Shown here piece after piece: positions 1 to 11,266 of a stretch of DNA of 64,000 nucleotides; within the stretch, counting starts at the first letter, position 1, and each line of letters starts with the position of its first letter. The stretch is taken from the NCBI GenBank assembly GCA_035235625.1, contig CP141142.1:16708995-16772994 (forward strand). The letters run 5' to 3'. Below the pieces are notes generated by a model. The model ran no database searches and was not told where the DNA came from. It was given only the letters and a program-made list of their open reading frames with translations. Origin of the DNA: Saururus chinensis. Its lineage: Eukaryota; Streptophyta; Magnoliopsida; Piperales; Saururaceae. Made by a program: the position numbers and the translations under genes.

Positions 1-323
1 TTCCATGAAGATCCTATGTGTACAAATCAGGGAACTAATCGCCTTTATATCAGCAATGGTCCACGCAATGGCATTTTTATGATTTCTAAGGACTTCAAGC
101 AACCTGTGCTTTTGCTCCCTATCCAACATTGAAGAGGCAACCACATGAAATGTCTCTCCCTCACCAAAATAAGCATATTTAAGTTCAGTAAGGAGGGGTT
201 TCAAGTCTAGCTTAGGTGGTTGGACACTTGAGGGGAGAGGAGTGCTATTAGAAGGAGGTAACACCTCAAAGCGGGCCTGCCACCTATCAGTATCCAATAA
301 TGGAGTTGACTCCAACAAAGAAT
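1..323 (-). pseudogene. Element A: pol linker leading into reverse transcriptase (partial)
   Basis: Reading the minus strand from 323 to 1 gives an open frame continuing from the protease segment. It contains WQARFEVLPPSNSTPLPSS, then LLTELKYAYFGEGETF, then LLEVLRNHKNAIAWTIADIK and SLICTHRIFME. In Athila/Tat-type Ty3/gypsy elements this stretch (LKYAYLG..., AIGWTIADIKGISP..., CMHRI) lies just before the reverse transcriptase, so pol is being entered when the window ends. RT catalytic motifs are outside the window. Polyprotein part of a retrotransposon that replicates in cytoplasmic particles. No stop is seen in this piece. Confidence 0.8.
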
Positions 324-1049
324 TTACATCATAATCATAACATCATCATCAAAGTTAAAATAAGAAAGACATGCTTCAAGAGGGTCAGAAAATGAAGAAA
401 TAGTAGACATATCATCAACAAGACTTTCTAAAAGATTCACTTCATGCACATCCTTATCATCATCTCCTAGTTGCCTGCAAATATTAAAAATATTCAGTTC
501 CAAAGTCATATTTCCAAAAGAAAGCTTCATAACACTATTTCTACAATTAATAAGTGCATTAAAAGTAGCAAGAAATGGGTGGCCTAATATGACAGGAATT
601 TGAGTACAAGCATTCAAAACTGGTTGTGTGTCCAAAACAATAAAATCAACAGGAAATTAAAACTTTTCTACTTGTACTAGCACATCCTTAACAATTCCTC
701 TTGGTGTTTTAACTGAATGATCTGCAAGTTGAAATGTAATGCTTGTGGGCTTCAATTCACCAAGTCCCAATTGTTCATAAACAGAATAAGGTAAGAGATT
801 AACACTTGCCCCAAGATCAAGTAAAGCTTTTTCAACTATATAATTCCCAATTATACAAGATATGGTTGGACAACCAGGATCTTTATATTTGGGTGGGGTG
901 TTGTGTTGCAAAATTGCACTTACTTGTTCTATTAAAAATGCCTTCTGTTGTACATTTAGCTTACACTTGATTGTACAAAGATCTTTAAAAAATTTAGCAT
1001 AAGATGGAATTTGTTTAATGGCATCTAAGAGAGGAATGTTAATCTTCAC
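324..1049 (-). pseudogene. Element A: retrotransposon aspartic protease
   Basis: Minus-strand protease region of a Ty3/gypsy polyprotein. The active-site segment LLDLGASVNLLPYSVYEQL lies near 780-835, followed by FQLADHSVKTPRG and, further on, a second half with VILGHPFLATFNALINC. DLGAS replaces the retroviral D-S/T-G-A core, as is usual in Athila/Tat protease domains. One in-frame TAA at about 657-660 interrupts the frame between VEKF and FPVDFIVLDTQP; the frame is otherwise continuous and runs on into the RT linker. The protease would cut Gag-Pol, but this copy cannot make a full polyprotein. Confidence 0.85.
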
Positions 1050-2586
1050 TTATTTGAAAATTTCAAGAATGCCACCATTTGGCAGCAATTTAGAGGAAGA
1101 TTGTAACCTTTGAGGAAAAGGAGGAGGAATTGGAGCAACACAATCAAAGTTGTCAAGTTCATCACTATGTTTAGAATTCAAAGACTTCTTAGGTTCAACA
1201 ACCTTCATTGGAATGTCTTTGTTAATGACTTTTCCACTTCTCAAAGTAGTGATGGACTTAGTATGCTCTTCTTGTGAACTTGAAGCATTTAAATTTTTAA
1301 TTACAAATTGACCTTTAGGATTTGGTTGAGGTTGAGAAGGAAACTTCCCTTCTTCTTGAGTGCTCAAAGCTATGGTCAATTGAGTGATGAAGTCTTCAAG
1401 TCATTGATGGCTTGTATTGTTCGGTTATTGATTGTTGCTTGACTTTGCATGAATGTTTGCAATGTATCTTCAAGAGTCTTCTTATGTGGTGGAACATAAT
1501 TTGAGGAAGAAGGGGTTACCTGCACATTAGACTCATTTCTCCAACTAAAGTTAGGATGATTTCTCCAATTAGGAGTATAAGTTTTAGAATAAGGAGAAGA
1601 AAATGGCCTTTTGTAAGTATTCATAGCATTTGCTTGAGTATGCAACACCTCTTGAAAAGCAGGGATTATTGGACAATCTTGTGTTTGGTGTCCATCACTC
1701 TCACATATACTACAAATAACTTGTGCTTTTTTAGAAGCTTTAGACATGTTTTCCCTATTAATTTCCATAGCCTCAACCTTTCTAGTTAAACTGGTAATTT
1801 TTGCTTTTACATCATCCTCTTCTTTAAGAAGGTACAAGCCCCCCTTAGTTGCCCCATTAGATTTGGTTTTATTACTACTTTCAAATTTATTAGAATCTTC
1901 CCATGATTGAGCATTTTCAGCTAACACATCAAAATAGTCTCATGCTTCCTCTGGTTCTTTACTCAAAAACTCTCCATTACACATCATTTCAACAAATTGC
2001 CTCATTTGAGAAGATAAGTCATTATAAAAGAAATTAATTATACGCCATATTTCATATCCATGATGTGGGCACAACAACAAAAGTTCTTTAAATCTCTCCC
2101 AACATTGAAAGAAAGTCTCATTTTCTTTTTGTGAAAAATTCATGATGTTCTTTCTAAGTGTATTAGTTCTATGGGTGGGAAAAAACTTTTTCAAATATTC
2201 TCTTTGCATTTCTTGCCATGTTCCAATGGATCTTGGCTTCAAAGAAATCAACCAATTTTTTGCCTTTTCCTTTAAATAAAATGGAAAGAGTTTTAATCTA
2301 ATAACATCATTTGAAACATTTTGGTTTGGCAAAGTTGCACAAACCTCTTCAAACTCTTTTAAATGCAAATATGGGCTTTCCAAATCTAAGCCATGAAATT
2401 TGGGTAATAATTGAATTGCACTCGGGTTGAGTTCAAAACACCCACATTAGTTGGAAAAATCATGCAAGAAGGAGAACTTGATCTAGTTGGTTGCAACTAA
2501 TCACGCAAGGTTTTAACTTGAACATTTTGTGCATTATTATCCCCATTATCACTTCTTAGTTCCTCATTAGTTCTTATATCCTCCAT
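1050..2586 (-). pseudogene. Element A: retrotransposon gag with zinc knuckle
   Basis: Minus-strand gag, probable start at the ATG at 2586 (MEDIRTNEELRSDNG). The capsid-like retrotransposon gag domain lies at about 1940-2400: LFPFYLKEKAKNWL, then EYLKKFFPTHRTNTLRK, then FFQCWERFKELLLLCPHHGY. A canonical CX2CX4HX4C zinc knuckle (CSICESDGHQTQDC) lies near 1675-1720. Damage: a stop after LRD near 2500, a TGA where Trp is expected near 1938 (EEA-stop-DYF), a frameshift near 1375-1385, and a TAA where Gln is expected near 1050 (IFK-stop-VKINIP). The order gag-protease-RT fits Ty3/gypsy. Gag would form the particle and bind RNA. Confidence 0.85.
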
Positions 2587-3014
2587 TGTATCAAAATAAA
2601 GATAATTTTCAAAAGATTTGTTCACTCTTTTCAATCATCTAGAATTATCACTCACCCATGTGAACATGCAACAAGAATTTTTTTTAATAACAAACGAAAG
2701 TAAAAGTGCAAAAATTAAAAGACAAAATATAAAAAGTTAGAGGGTTAGAAGTTAATAGATAAAAATTAAAATTACAAAATAAGGCCAAAGGCACTATCGA
2801 GGTACACATTTGATCTTGAAAATTTTTTGGTAGTAACGTGGGTAGTGCCTCCGGTCTAAAAAAAAGAAAAAATATAGAATTTAAGTACTAAAAGTAAATG
2901 ACATAAAGTAAATGATTGAATTTAAAGAGCTGGTGTGCAAAAATAAAAGTTAGAGAATTAGTAAAGTTAGAGTGAGTTTTTTTTTCCGTAACGGATTCTT
3001 GTCACACGTTGCAA
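2587..3014 (-). other. Element A: untranslated leader
   Basis: AT-rich non-coding stretch between the primer site and gag. No open frame or splice signal stands out. It holds several short A-runs. Confidence 0.6.
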
Positions 3015-3032
3015 TCCCTGGCAATGGCGCCA
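3015..3032 (-). other. Element A: primer binding site (tRNA-Asp)
   Basis: On the minus strand this reads TGGCGCCATTGCCAGGGA. The 3' end of plant tRNA-Asp would pair with TGGCGCCGTTGCCGGGGA, so two of 18 positions differ. It lies 3 bp inside the LTR edge, the normal place for the minus-strand DNA primer. Confidence 0.85.
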
Positions 3033-3035
3033 ATT

Positions 3036-4433
3036 TGTTGTTACGTCCAAACTAAAACTATGAAGTAGTCTAGTTCAGATTTCTTTTTTTTACTTGTAAA
3101 CTATAGTAAACAGGGTCGATCCACAGGGAAAGCCTTGTGTAACACAGAAAACTATTTCGAAGAGAATAGAATAGAGAAGGAAAGTGAAATAGATAATAAG
3201 AGACAATCAAAGAGAAAGTGTAAGGCATCAAAAATCCACTTGCAATAAATCTCTAATATATACTTCATTCAAATGATAACTCAATTAAGATCAAATAAAA
3301 ATTTGTCTCAATCGGAAAATTTATCTTTTAAAGAACTTTGAAATAGAATAATAGTAATTGATTGTTTACTACGTGAAAACATTAAGTATATAATCACAGG
3401 GAATTATAATCATTTGGCGTGCCTTTTATCAGCGCTGAATCAAATAATTATATAGATTATAAACTCCTTAAATATGAAACATCAATTTAAAATTATAAAG
3501 AACTTACTTGAATTAAAGTATCCATTAAACATCAAGTACAAGCTTCATTCCTAGCCTTAGCTTGAGAGCTTAGAAAGTCATTACAATAAAACTAAAACTA
3601 AAATTACCAAATTGAGAGAAGAAAATAGGGGAGGAGAGCTCCAAAGAGGAGGGAATAATTCATCTATCACGTCCACCCCTCTATTTATAGGAATAGAAGG
3701 GGTTGTTTCAAAGAGGAAAGTAAAATCGTATCTTTAGATTGCATCCTAATTGATTGCCTGATTGGTTGTATCTTTGGCAATGATTAAATTCTAAATTAAT
3801 TAAATAAATCAATGATTTATTTAGCAAATAAGTATCTTTAAATCTTCCTTTAGATATCCAACCAGCCTCATTGTCTTTCCTTATGTGTACCAATCATAAC
3901 CAATGAAAATATTCTCCATGTGCTGGCCTCGAGTTAGTTTATTAGCTGTCCGTTTGCATGCCAAATTCGACCCATAGATCTTCAGAATATGGAATTTCTT
4001 CTTGAAATAAAAAATATGGCCACCAAAGTCTTCTTTCCAATGCCACCCAAATCGTATCAATCCGAATTATACAAAGAAAGATATAGTCAAAATACTATGA
4101 CTGTGTCAATCTATCTGAATCAGCTTCTTTCCTAATTTAGTTCTCTTGATGCAAATCTCAAATCCAACGGGTCCACAAGGTTGTGTTTAACCATTCCATG
4201 CATGTTTAGACCACAAAGAGCCCATTCTTATCTTTTAAATAGCTTTGGGTAGTTGGACTTCACTTCCTCTTCCAGTTGGATGCTATTGAAGCTTATTTCG
4301 ATATGTCAACTCAATTAAGGTCCAGCTAACCTATTCAAAACATAAATAGCCCAAATAAGCAATGACATAACATAAAATAGGATTGTAATTTGAAATTTAA
4401 AAATATTTTATTGAACATTATTTCAGTGCATCA
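3036..4433 (-). repeat. Element A: 5' LTR (1,398 bp)
   Basis: Minus-strand LTR from TGATGCACTGAAATAATG (at 4433) to TAACAACA (at 3036). A TATA box (TATAAATAG on the minus strand, 3681-3689) lies about 750 bp from its start. The LTR at 21,100-22,485 is a clear homologue over its whole length, including GTTCAAT near the start, the CTTGTAGACCC/CTTGTGGACCC block, CGAGGCCA.CACATGGA and the sequence around the TATA box. The partner LTR would lie left of the window. It sits inside element B's LTR; the 5 bases next to it (GGAGG, 4434-4438) would be the target duplication. Confidence 0.85.
3681..3689 (-). promoter_or_regulatory. TATA box of element A LTR
   Basis: TATAAATAG on the minus strand, followed downstream by GAGGGGTGG. 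The same block (TATAAAAAGAGGGGT) is present in the homologous LTR at 21,823-21,837, so it is conserved between copies. Confidence 0.65.
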
Positions 4434-4887
4434 GGAGGAGCAACATATTTTTTTATTATACATGAGAGCTTATTAATGATATTTTTAATAATAACAAAAA
4501 TTAAATTCTATATTATTATAAGATGAATATGAAAAAATGATTAATGATTATAGTTATGAGTTTCTATGATTTAATGAATGTGGATTCTTATGCCCTAGTG
4601 TTTTATTTATTTGATATTTTAGTTACTTTGCATTGCTTTCTTATTCTTAGATTAAAGCTTTAGAATTTTGATTTGGATAATTAAATTACCTTAAAATTCT
4701 TATTTTCTCTTATTAGTTACTTTAGTTATGTTATTTTCTTTATATTTGTTAACTAGATTAAGGTTTACTTGAGTTAGATTAAATTTGGTATTCTGATTTT
4801 AAGTCTCTATGGAATCAACACTCGATTTAGCCGCTTAACTACTATAGATTCGTGCGCTTGCAAGTAAATAATTAAAATTTAATAACA
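4434..4887 (+). repeat. Element B: 3' part of the 5' LTR
   Basis: Plus-strand LTR remnant ending in AATAACA just before a decayed primer site. Its first bases (GGAGGAGCAACATA, then TTATTATACATG) resemble 10,245-10,280 in B's 3' LTR (GGAGGAACAATGCG, then TTATTATACATG). So element A was inserted in the middle of this LTR, and the missing first part corresponds to 9,234-10,244. Adding both parts gives an original LTR of roughly 1.46 kb. Confidence 0.7.
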
Positions 4888-4893
4888 AATTTT

Positions 4894-4911
4894 TGGCGTC
4901 ATTGTCGTAGA
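4894..4911 (+). other. Element B: degenerate tRNA-Asp primer binding site
   Basis: TGGCGTCATTGTCGTAGA, 13 of 18 positions matching the tRNA-Asp primer site. It starts 7 bp after the LTR end at 4887. Decay suggests B is older than A and C. Confidence 0.7.
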
Positions 4912-5139
4912 TTTGTAAATGAAAACAAATTAAACTTAAATGCAGTTTACCCTTATACTAGTTTTAGCTTAGTGTGTAAAAAACAAAAAAGAAAAAAAAA
5001 GAAAAAAAGTGAAATCAAGTTTCATTAAAGAGGGGATTAGTCGTATATGACCACGTGACTACGTGATCCAACACACTAGTTAGTTAGAATAGATTCAAAC
5101 CCCCTAGTGAGTAGTGAAATTGAAGATGATCTTTATTCA

Positions 5140-7450
5140 CAATGGGAGATAACAATGCATAAGCCAAACCACTTAGGGAGTTATTTTCACCAATCTCTAT
5201 CAATCCTCCCTCATGCATAGTGTTGCCCACTACCACTTCTACACACTTTGAGTTGAAAGCTCAAGTCATTCAACTTCTCCCTACCTTCTATGGTCTTGAT
5301 AGAGAGGATCCTTACATGCATGTAAAGATTTTCTAGAAATCTGTGCTACATTTGAATTTTAAATTTTTTCTTATGAGTCGGTCCGTCTATGCTTGTTTCA
5401 TTTCTCGTTAAAGGGCAAAGTTAAGTCATGGTTAAATTCTCTTCCAATAGGGTCTATTAATTTTTGGGAGGGACTTGTTAACAAGTTTTTTTCAATGTCC
5501 AAAACCAATTCTTCAAGGATAGAGATAGCTGACTTTTGTCAAGAGGAACATAAAAAATTTTACAAGAGTTGGGAGAGGTTTAAGGATTTTCTTTTGAAGT
5601 GTCCCCACCATGGTTTTTAAACATTGCAACTTGTGCAATACTTTTACAATGGTTTGAGTCAAACATGCCGCCATATGATTAAATCCATGAATAGTGGGTG
5701 TTTCTTGAGTCTAAATGATGATGCAACATATAAGTTCGAGGGTTTGTTTGGGAGTTCCCAGCAATGACATTTTTCTAGCCGTAGAGAAAAACCAACCCAA
5801 AACCCTAGGAAATGAGGCTTATATGAAGGGAAGATAATGACATGAAAGCTAGGTTAGACCAGCTGACTTGAAAAGTAGAAGCCATGTAGAAACATGAATT
5901 CCGCCAACCAGATTCAAAATAAAGTGTGTTCTCTATGTGCAAATCTAATGCATATTGCTCAAATGTGTCCTTCCATATTAGGTTATTCATGTGCTTTGCT
6001 AAGCAAGCAAATTCACTCAACAATTGTGGGAAACCATTCGGCAGTCCCTTCTATGAGAAATAAAATCCAAATTGGCGATATCATCCAAATTTCTCTTCAA
6101 GGTAAAACCAGCCTCCCATGAATGGAGTAGGGCCACCAATGCAACAGATGTCCATTAAATTTAGGCAATCCAACCCCTCCTACACCTCTATTCCCCAATT
6201 AGCTCATCAACTTGTTGCACCACCACATCAACAATCATCACTTGAAGAGTCTCTCAAAATATTCATGCAATCTACTAACTAGGCCATATTAGAACTTAAA
6301 AATTCTAGTCAAATGAACATTCAAGCCATAGCTAAACTAGAAACTCAAATTGGCCAGTTAGCAACTCATGTAGGGGAGAGAGAGAAAGGCAAGTTTCCCA
6401 GTTAGCCTATACCAACACTAAAGGTCAATATGCTATTAGTAATGATTTAAGTTCATCACATGACCAGGGGCATGTCCAGTCAATCACCTCTCTTAGATCT
6501 GGGCGATAGGTTGACAATCATATAAAAATGCTAGAAGAAGAGAGAACTGAGAATACAGAGCTAGAGAGTGAGAAACAAGAACCCAATGACTCCCCACCTG
6601 TATTAGTTGACCCCCCAGTTAAAAGTTTTGTGCCTAAAGCCCCATTTCCTCAAAGGCTAGTCAATCTTAAGAAAAATACATAGTTTGGAGATATTTTAGA
6701 AGTGTTTAAGCAAGTGTAGATAAACATCCCATTTCTTGATGTCATTTAACAAGTGCCCTCCTATACTAAATTTTTAAAAGACACAGTCTCAGTCAAGAGG
6801 AAAACAAATGTTCCTAAAAATGTGTTCCTAACAGAGCAAGTCAGCTTTATATATTCCCTATCAACTATAAGGACCTTGGTTTTCCCACAATTTCATACAA
6901 GATAGAGAATCATCAAATTGAGCAGGCTTAGTTAGATTTAGGGGCTAGTGTGAATTTATTGCCATATTCTGTGTATGTGCAATTGGGATTGCGAGAGTTG
7001 AAACCCACATCAATAGCACTTCAATTAGTTGATAGATCTATAAAATTCCTAGAGTTGTTGTTGAAGATGTTCTAATTAAGGTTGACACATTTTACTTTCC
7101 AGTGGACTTTGTAGTCCTTGATACTCAACCTGTACAAAATATCCATAGGCAAATTCCTGTCATTTTGGGTCTTTCTTTCCTTCCAACATCCAATGCTCTA
7201 ACAAATTGTCGAAATAGAGTGATGAAGCTTTCTTTTGGGAACTTGACATGTGAGTGAAATGTATTTGATACAAGTAGACAACCATCCCACTTTGATGATA
7301 CTTTTGAGGTTAACATGATTGAGAGTCTGATGGGGGATGCTTTTCCTTTCATTTATTCTGATGATCCACTAAATATTTGTTTAACTCACTCTAATTTGAT
7401 AAGTAGAATTGACAAAGAGAATATAATTGCTTTAAAGGACCCTGGGTGAG
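5140..7450 (+). pseudogene. Element B: gag-protease remnant
   Basis: Decayed plus-strand gag and protease related to A and C. Gag domain at about 5393-5620: FHFSLKGKVKSWLNSLP, then FYKSWERFKDFLLKCPHHGF. An intact CX2CX4HX4C knuckle (CSLCANLMHIAQMC) is at about 5933-5974. A protease-like stretch (DLGASVNLLPYSVY) begins near 6936 and continues to VILGLSFLPTSNALTNCRN near 7200. Many stops and frameshifts. The coding part ends near 7450 with the phrase GCTCTGAGGAGGCAACCCAA, after which no RT, RNase H or integrase is visible. B is therefore a gag-pro-only, non-autonomous derivative; a large deletion of pol is the alternative. Confidence 0.8.
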
Positions 7451-9233
7451 TTTAGATTGAGGTGTATTTGGCTAAAGACAATACACTTAGCGCTCTGAGG
7501 AGGCAACCCAATTTTAGCATTGATAGTTATTTTATTTAGTTTAATAGTTAGTGTTTTCATTTTCCTTCATTAATTTATAGTTTTTTATCTTTGTTGATTG
7601 CTCAAATCATTATTAGGATGTGCTTACATGATTCATTATTGATTTACCCTTATGTGGCTTGTGCTTTATTGACCATTTTTCTTTTGATAGCTATGTACAT
7701 TAGCATGTCAACAGAGGTACTATCTCTTTTTTTTCCTCTTTTCTTATCTTAAGCATTGTATTTTTTTCTTTTATACATTGAGGATAATGATTAGTTTAGG
7801 TTTGGAGTGCTAAAAGAGATTTTTATTTTATTTTAGAGTATGTGTTATTTTAGTCAAAAAAATAAAAAAAATTTGAAAAAAGAATTAATTACATTTATTT
7901 TATTTCATTTTATGTTTTTGCTTATTTACATTAATGCTTCTTTTAAATATGTGACTTTATTTAATGATATCAAACTGTTTAGAGCATGCTTATATGGCTT
8001 GAGAAATTTAATGATTTTAAATTCTGATTACATGATATGGGTGTATTGTGCTCCTATTTTTAAAAATGAGGAATACATTTGTGCAAGTGAGAATTTGAGC
8101 CCTTGATTATGGTCTTACATCTTGGTGGATATCATTGAATCTAACTAATTATTTTCTTATGAGTAAGAATTTTGTCATGATCTAGTAGCGTTCAAGATTA
8201 TCATAATAGAGTTTTAGGATTGACTATCCTTGGTTTGTAGAACAGTCTAGAACTTTATATTATCACAATTAAGTTTGATTATATACGCTCAAGTGAAAAA
8301 AAGAAAAATAAATTTAGTAAAAAAATAAATAAATAAAAATATTGTAAACAACTAAAAAACTTAAAGTCTCTCTTTTGACTAGACCAGGACTTGGCATACC
8401 TCACTAAGCATAGGGTGTTCGAGTCAAAACGTAGAGTTGACTAATTTATGACATACATAGCCTTTAGCCTATTTGATTCAAGTTATTAAGCCTGAGGGGT
8501 GCATTAACACAGTTCCCTGAACGAACTGGATTGGGAGTCGCTGGCCTAACACTTATTATATGGATCTTATAGAAAGGTTAAGAAGGCTAAGCCTTACACA
8601 TGTTATGTGAGATGATCATAAAATTCTAGTAGGGCATTATGCAGTTACATCCTAAATGGGTTATAAAGTGATCAAGGGTGTTTTACTTTTAAAGAAAGGT
8701 TTTGCATGATTCTCTATTATGATCTCTTAAAGATGAATGGATGCTAATGTTTATTTTTTAAGTGTTAAATTGAAATTGTTGAGTAGACATGAGACACATT
8801 GAGTTATTTGATTCGTTAAATTGGGATTGTATAATTACTTAGTAATGTCTATTTTTTTAAAACTATTATTAATGTATGAGTACTTGCCACCAATATGAAC
8901 TTGTTAGAATGAATTATTGTTTTAGAAGAAAAGTTGTATTATGCATTACACTTATTTATAATTGATTTTATTAAATAAAATAGCATGTTTAGGAGGAGTT
9001 GATTTAGAAAAAAAAATTCGTTTCAATCTTTTTTTTAATTTTGTGGGTAGATTCACTGCAAATGCTCACAAGACTATAATTCATCCACTAGTATAAGCTA
9101 GGGGTTTTAAGACTTATTGCATATGTTAAATGTAATCGAGAGTTCCTGCAGAAGTGCAGTAGTTAGTTTTGTTTTCTGTTATTTTTATTTTAGTTATGCT
9201 CGAGGACTAGCAAAAAGTGGGTTTGAGGGTATT
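7451..9233 (+). other. Element B: long non-coding 3' region and polypurine tract
   Basis: About 1.8 kb of AT-rich sequence without retroviral domains between protease and 3' LTR. Short open frames here (for example 7840-8106) show no recognisable motif. A purine-rich stretch, AAAAAGTGGGTTTGAGGG near 9212-9229, immediately precedes the LTR and is the likely plus-strand primer. Confidence 0.6.
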
Positions 9234-10293
9234 TGATATGCACGTAATATAACTATTTTTATACCCTAGTTTTATGCATTTTAGGGTTGATTTTATATTA
9301 ATATTGACTTATTAGAGTTTAATTATATTTTATAGGGTTTGATGAGCTTAATCAATGAAATTGTCATTTTGGAGTATTCATGATGAATTTTTGTGCAAGA
9401 ACTAGTTCAAGTTGAAAAATTCCTTTCATAAAACCAAGTGGATGGTTAAGTACTTAGAAATAAAAAGTACAAAGAATGAAAAATCTTAAATGAGGAAAGA
9501 ATAAAAAAGATGAATAGAGAAGTTGGTTAGAGTTAAATCAGGGAAGATCTTATAAAAAGAAAGAAGACTTAAAACGAGTAAAGAAGTAGGTAGGTAGCAA
9601 TGAAAATGAATGATCAAAGAATGAACATTAACTACAGTAGGTCACAATTAAGCCTTCAAGATGGAAGGAATAATTATACCCAATAAGTTTATAAATATAG
9701 CAAGGAATTACAAAAGATAAGGGAGTAAAGCAGAGAAACAAAGAAGAAGAACCTCAGTTGTGGTTACTGTAGCACATGAGGAAGAAGACAATGAGCAGCA
9801 AAACGGGTTACTCTTCATAAATACTATTCACACTACTGTTCATGGTTACTATAGCAGTCTAAAATTTTTTATTCTTGTTTAATTTTCTTCAAAAGTTGTA
9901 AATTTATTTCTACTTTATTTAATAGAAGTTTTATTTATTAGGTTAATGTGTGGCTAAAACTCTTTACTAAGGCTTAGATGAAGCTTCATTAAATTATAAA
10001 ATTTCATGATTATGAGACTTGATTAATTTATCTTAATGGTGGATTTAATGTTAATTGTTTCTACCTCTTTAATTGATGAGATTGATTTGGATATGAGTTT
10101 AGTCATGCTTCTCTCATGATTTAAATTGGTTCTCATTTGTTTTTTTTATTTGGTTTTGTCATGTTTAATATTAAAATTTGGTATTAGTTGTGATTTGCAA
10201 ATTGTGGATATAATTAATGACTTGGTTTTCATATTTTAAAGTGAGGAGGAACAATGCGTTATTATTTATTATACATGCATTATTATTATCTTA
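9234..10293 (+). repeat. Element B: truncated 3' LTR
   Basis: Starts TGATATGCACGTAATATAAC after the purine tract. It runs in AT-rich sequence to about 10,293, where a GC-rich chromovirus fragment begins abruptly. Its last 50 bases resemble the first bases of the 5' LTR remnant at 4434. The remaining 400 bp of LTR is not found on the other side of the chromovirus fragment. Confidence 0.65.
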
Positions 10294-10863
10294 TGTGCCC
10301 AATCGCTCCTCCGTTGCCGAGGTGGATTATATGTTGCAGACGCGTGATGAGGTCTTACGCCAGCTTAAAGAGAATTTGTCGGCTGCTCAAAATCGGATGA
10401 AGCAGGTTTATGATCGTCGTCATACGGATCGGGAATTTGCTATTGGTGATTTGGTCTATGTCTCGGTTCTTCCTCAGTGCCAGACCTCTCTGTTTCAGCT
10501 GGCGCATTCCAAGCTTGCGCCCCGCTTCCATGGTCCATATGTTATTGAGGAGCGTGTTGGACCGGTGGCCTACCGCCTGACTCTTCCTCCTGATTCTTTA
10601 GTTCATCCGGTGTTTCATGTCTCTCGTCTGCGACGCTTTGTGGGTGATGCTGCTTTGGCGAGGGATGCTCCTGCTCCTCCCTTGATGGGGCCGCCTGTGC
10701 CCGATGATCCTGTCCCTGCTACTGTCCTGCAGAAGTGTCGGGTTCGACGCTCTGGCCGTATTATCACTGAGGTCTTGCTTTCTTGGCATGGTCAGTCTCT
10801 TGAGGATGCCACATGGATGCCTGAAGATGATTTTCTGGCCCGTTTTCATGATTGGTCGCCTTG
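10294..10863 (+). pseudogene. Chromovirus integrase C-terminus with chromodomain (5'-truncated)
   Basis: Open frame to the stop at 10,862-10,864. Visible in order: the end of the integrase domain (LKENLSAAQNRMKQVYDRR), the GPY/F module (GDLVYV, then KLAPRFHGPYVIEERVG and AYRLTLPP, ending HPVFHVSRLRRFVG), and a chromodomain at the C-terminus (RRSGRIITEVLLSWHG, EDATWMPEDDF). The chromodomain directs integration to particular chromatin. The ATG at 10,217 belongs to the neighbouring LTR sequence; homology starts only near 10,295, so the 5' part of the element is missing. It is much more GC-rich than the flanks, and the reading frame is intact, suggesting a fairly recent arrival. Confidence 0.85.
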
Positions 10864-10895
10864 AGGACAAGACGAATAGCGGAAGCATGGTGGAG

Positions 10896-11266
10896 TGTTA
10901 TGCACGATGACCAAACTGGACCAGTTAGCGAAGGATTAGTGCTTAGCCTTTACTTTATTATTTCCATAGTTGCTTTGGACGATTTACTATTGTAATAGTT
11001 AGTATTATGGATATTTAGATGTAATTTGGGTTGGTTCAGTTAGTGGCCCGGGTTAGCCGAACCATTGACTGGCATGCGTTCCTAGGGAATTGGGCCGGCC
11101 CTAGGTTGGGTTGGTGCGACTCCCTAGGGGATTGGTCGTCCCCTATATGGGGCGATCTCCTTTCTTTTCAGAGTTTGCAAGTATTGAATTACAGTTTCTC
11201 CCATTTCTTCTCTACTTCTTCCCTTTCACTGCGTAATACTCTTAGATATCGATTGTGCCTGCATCA
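10896..11266 (+). repeat. 3' LTR of the chromovirus fragment
   Basis: Begins TGTTATGCACGATGACC straight after a purine-rich stretch (GGAAGCATGGTGGAG, 10,881-10,895), 32 bp after the chromodomain stop. It probably ends at GCCTGCATCA (11,266); an end at 11,274 is also possible. A length of about 371 bp is typical of short-LTR chromoviruses such as the Reina group. No partner LTR is seen in the window. Confidence 0.6.

Noticed and set aside
10217..10293. Start of the chromodomain-protein frame as a true N-terminus
   Set aside because: The first 25 or so codons are element B LTR sequence; integrase similarity begins only at about 10,295.
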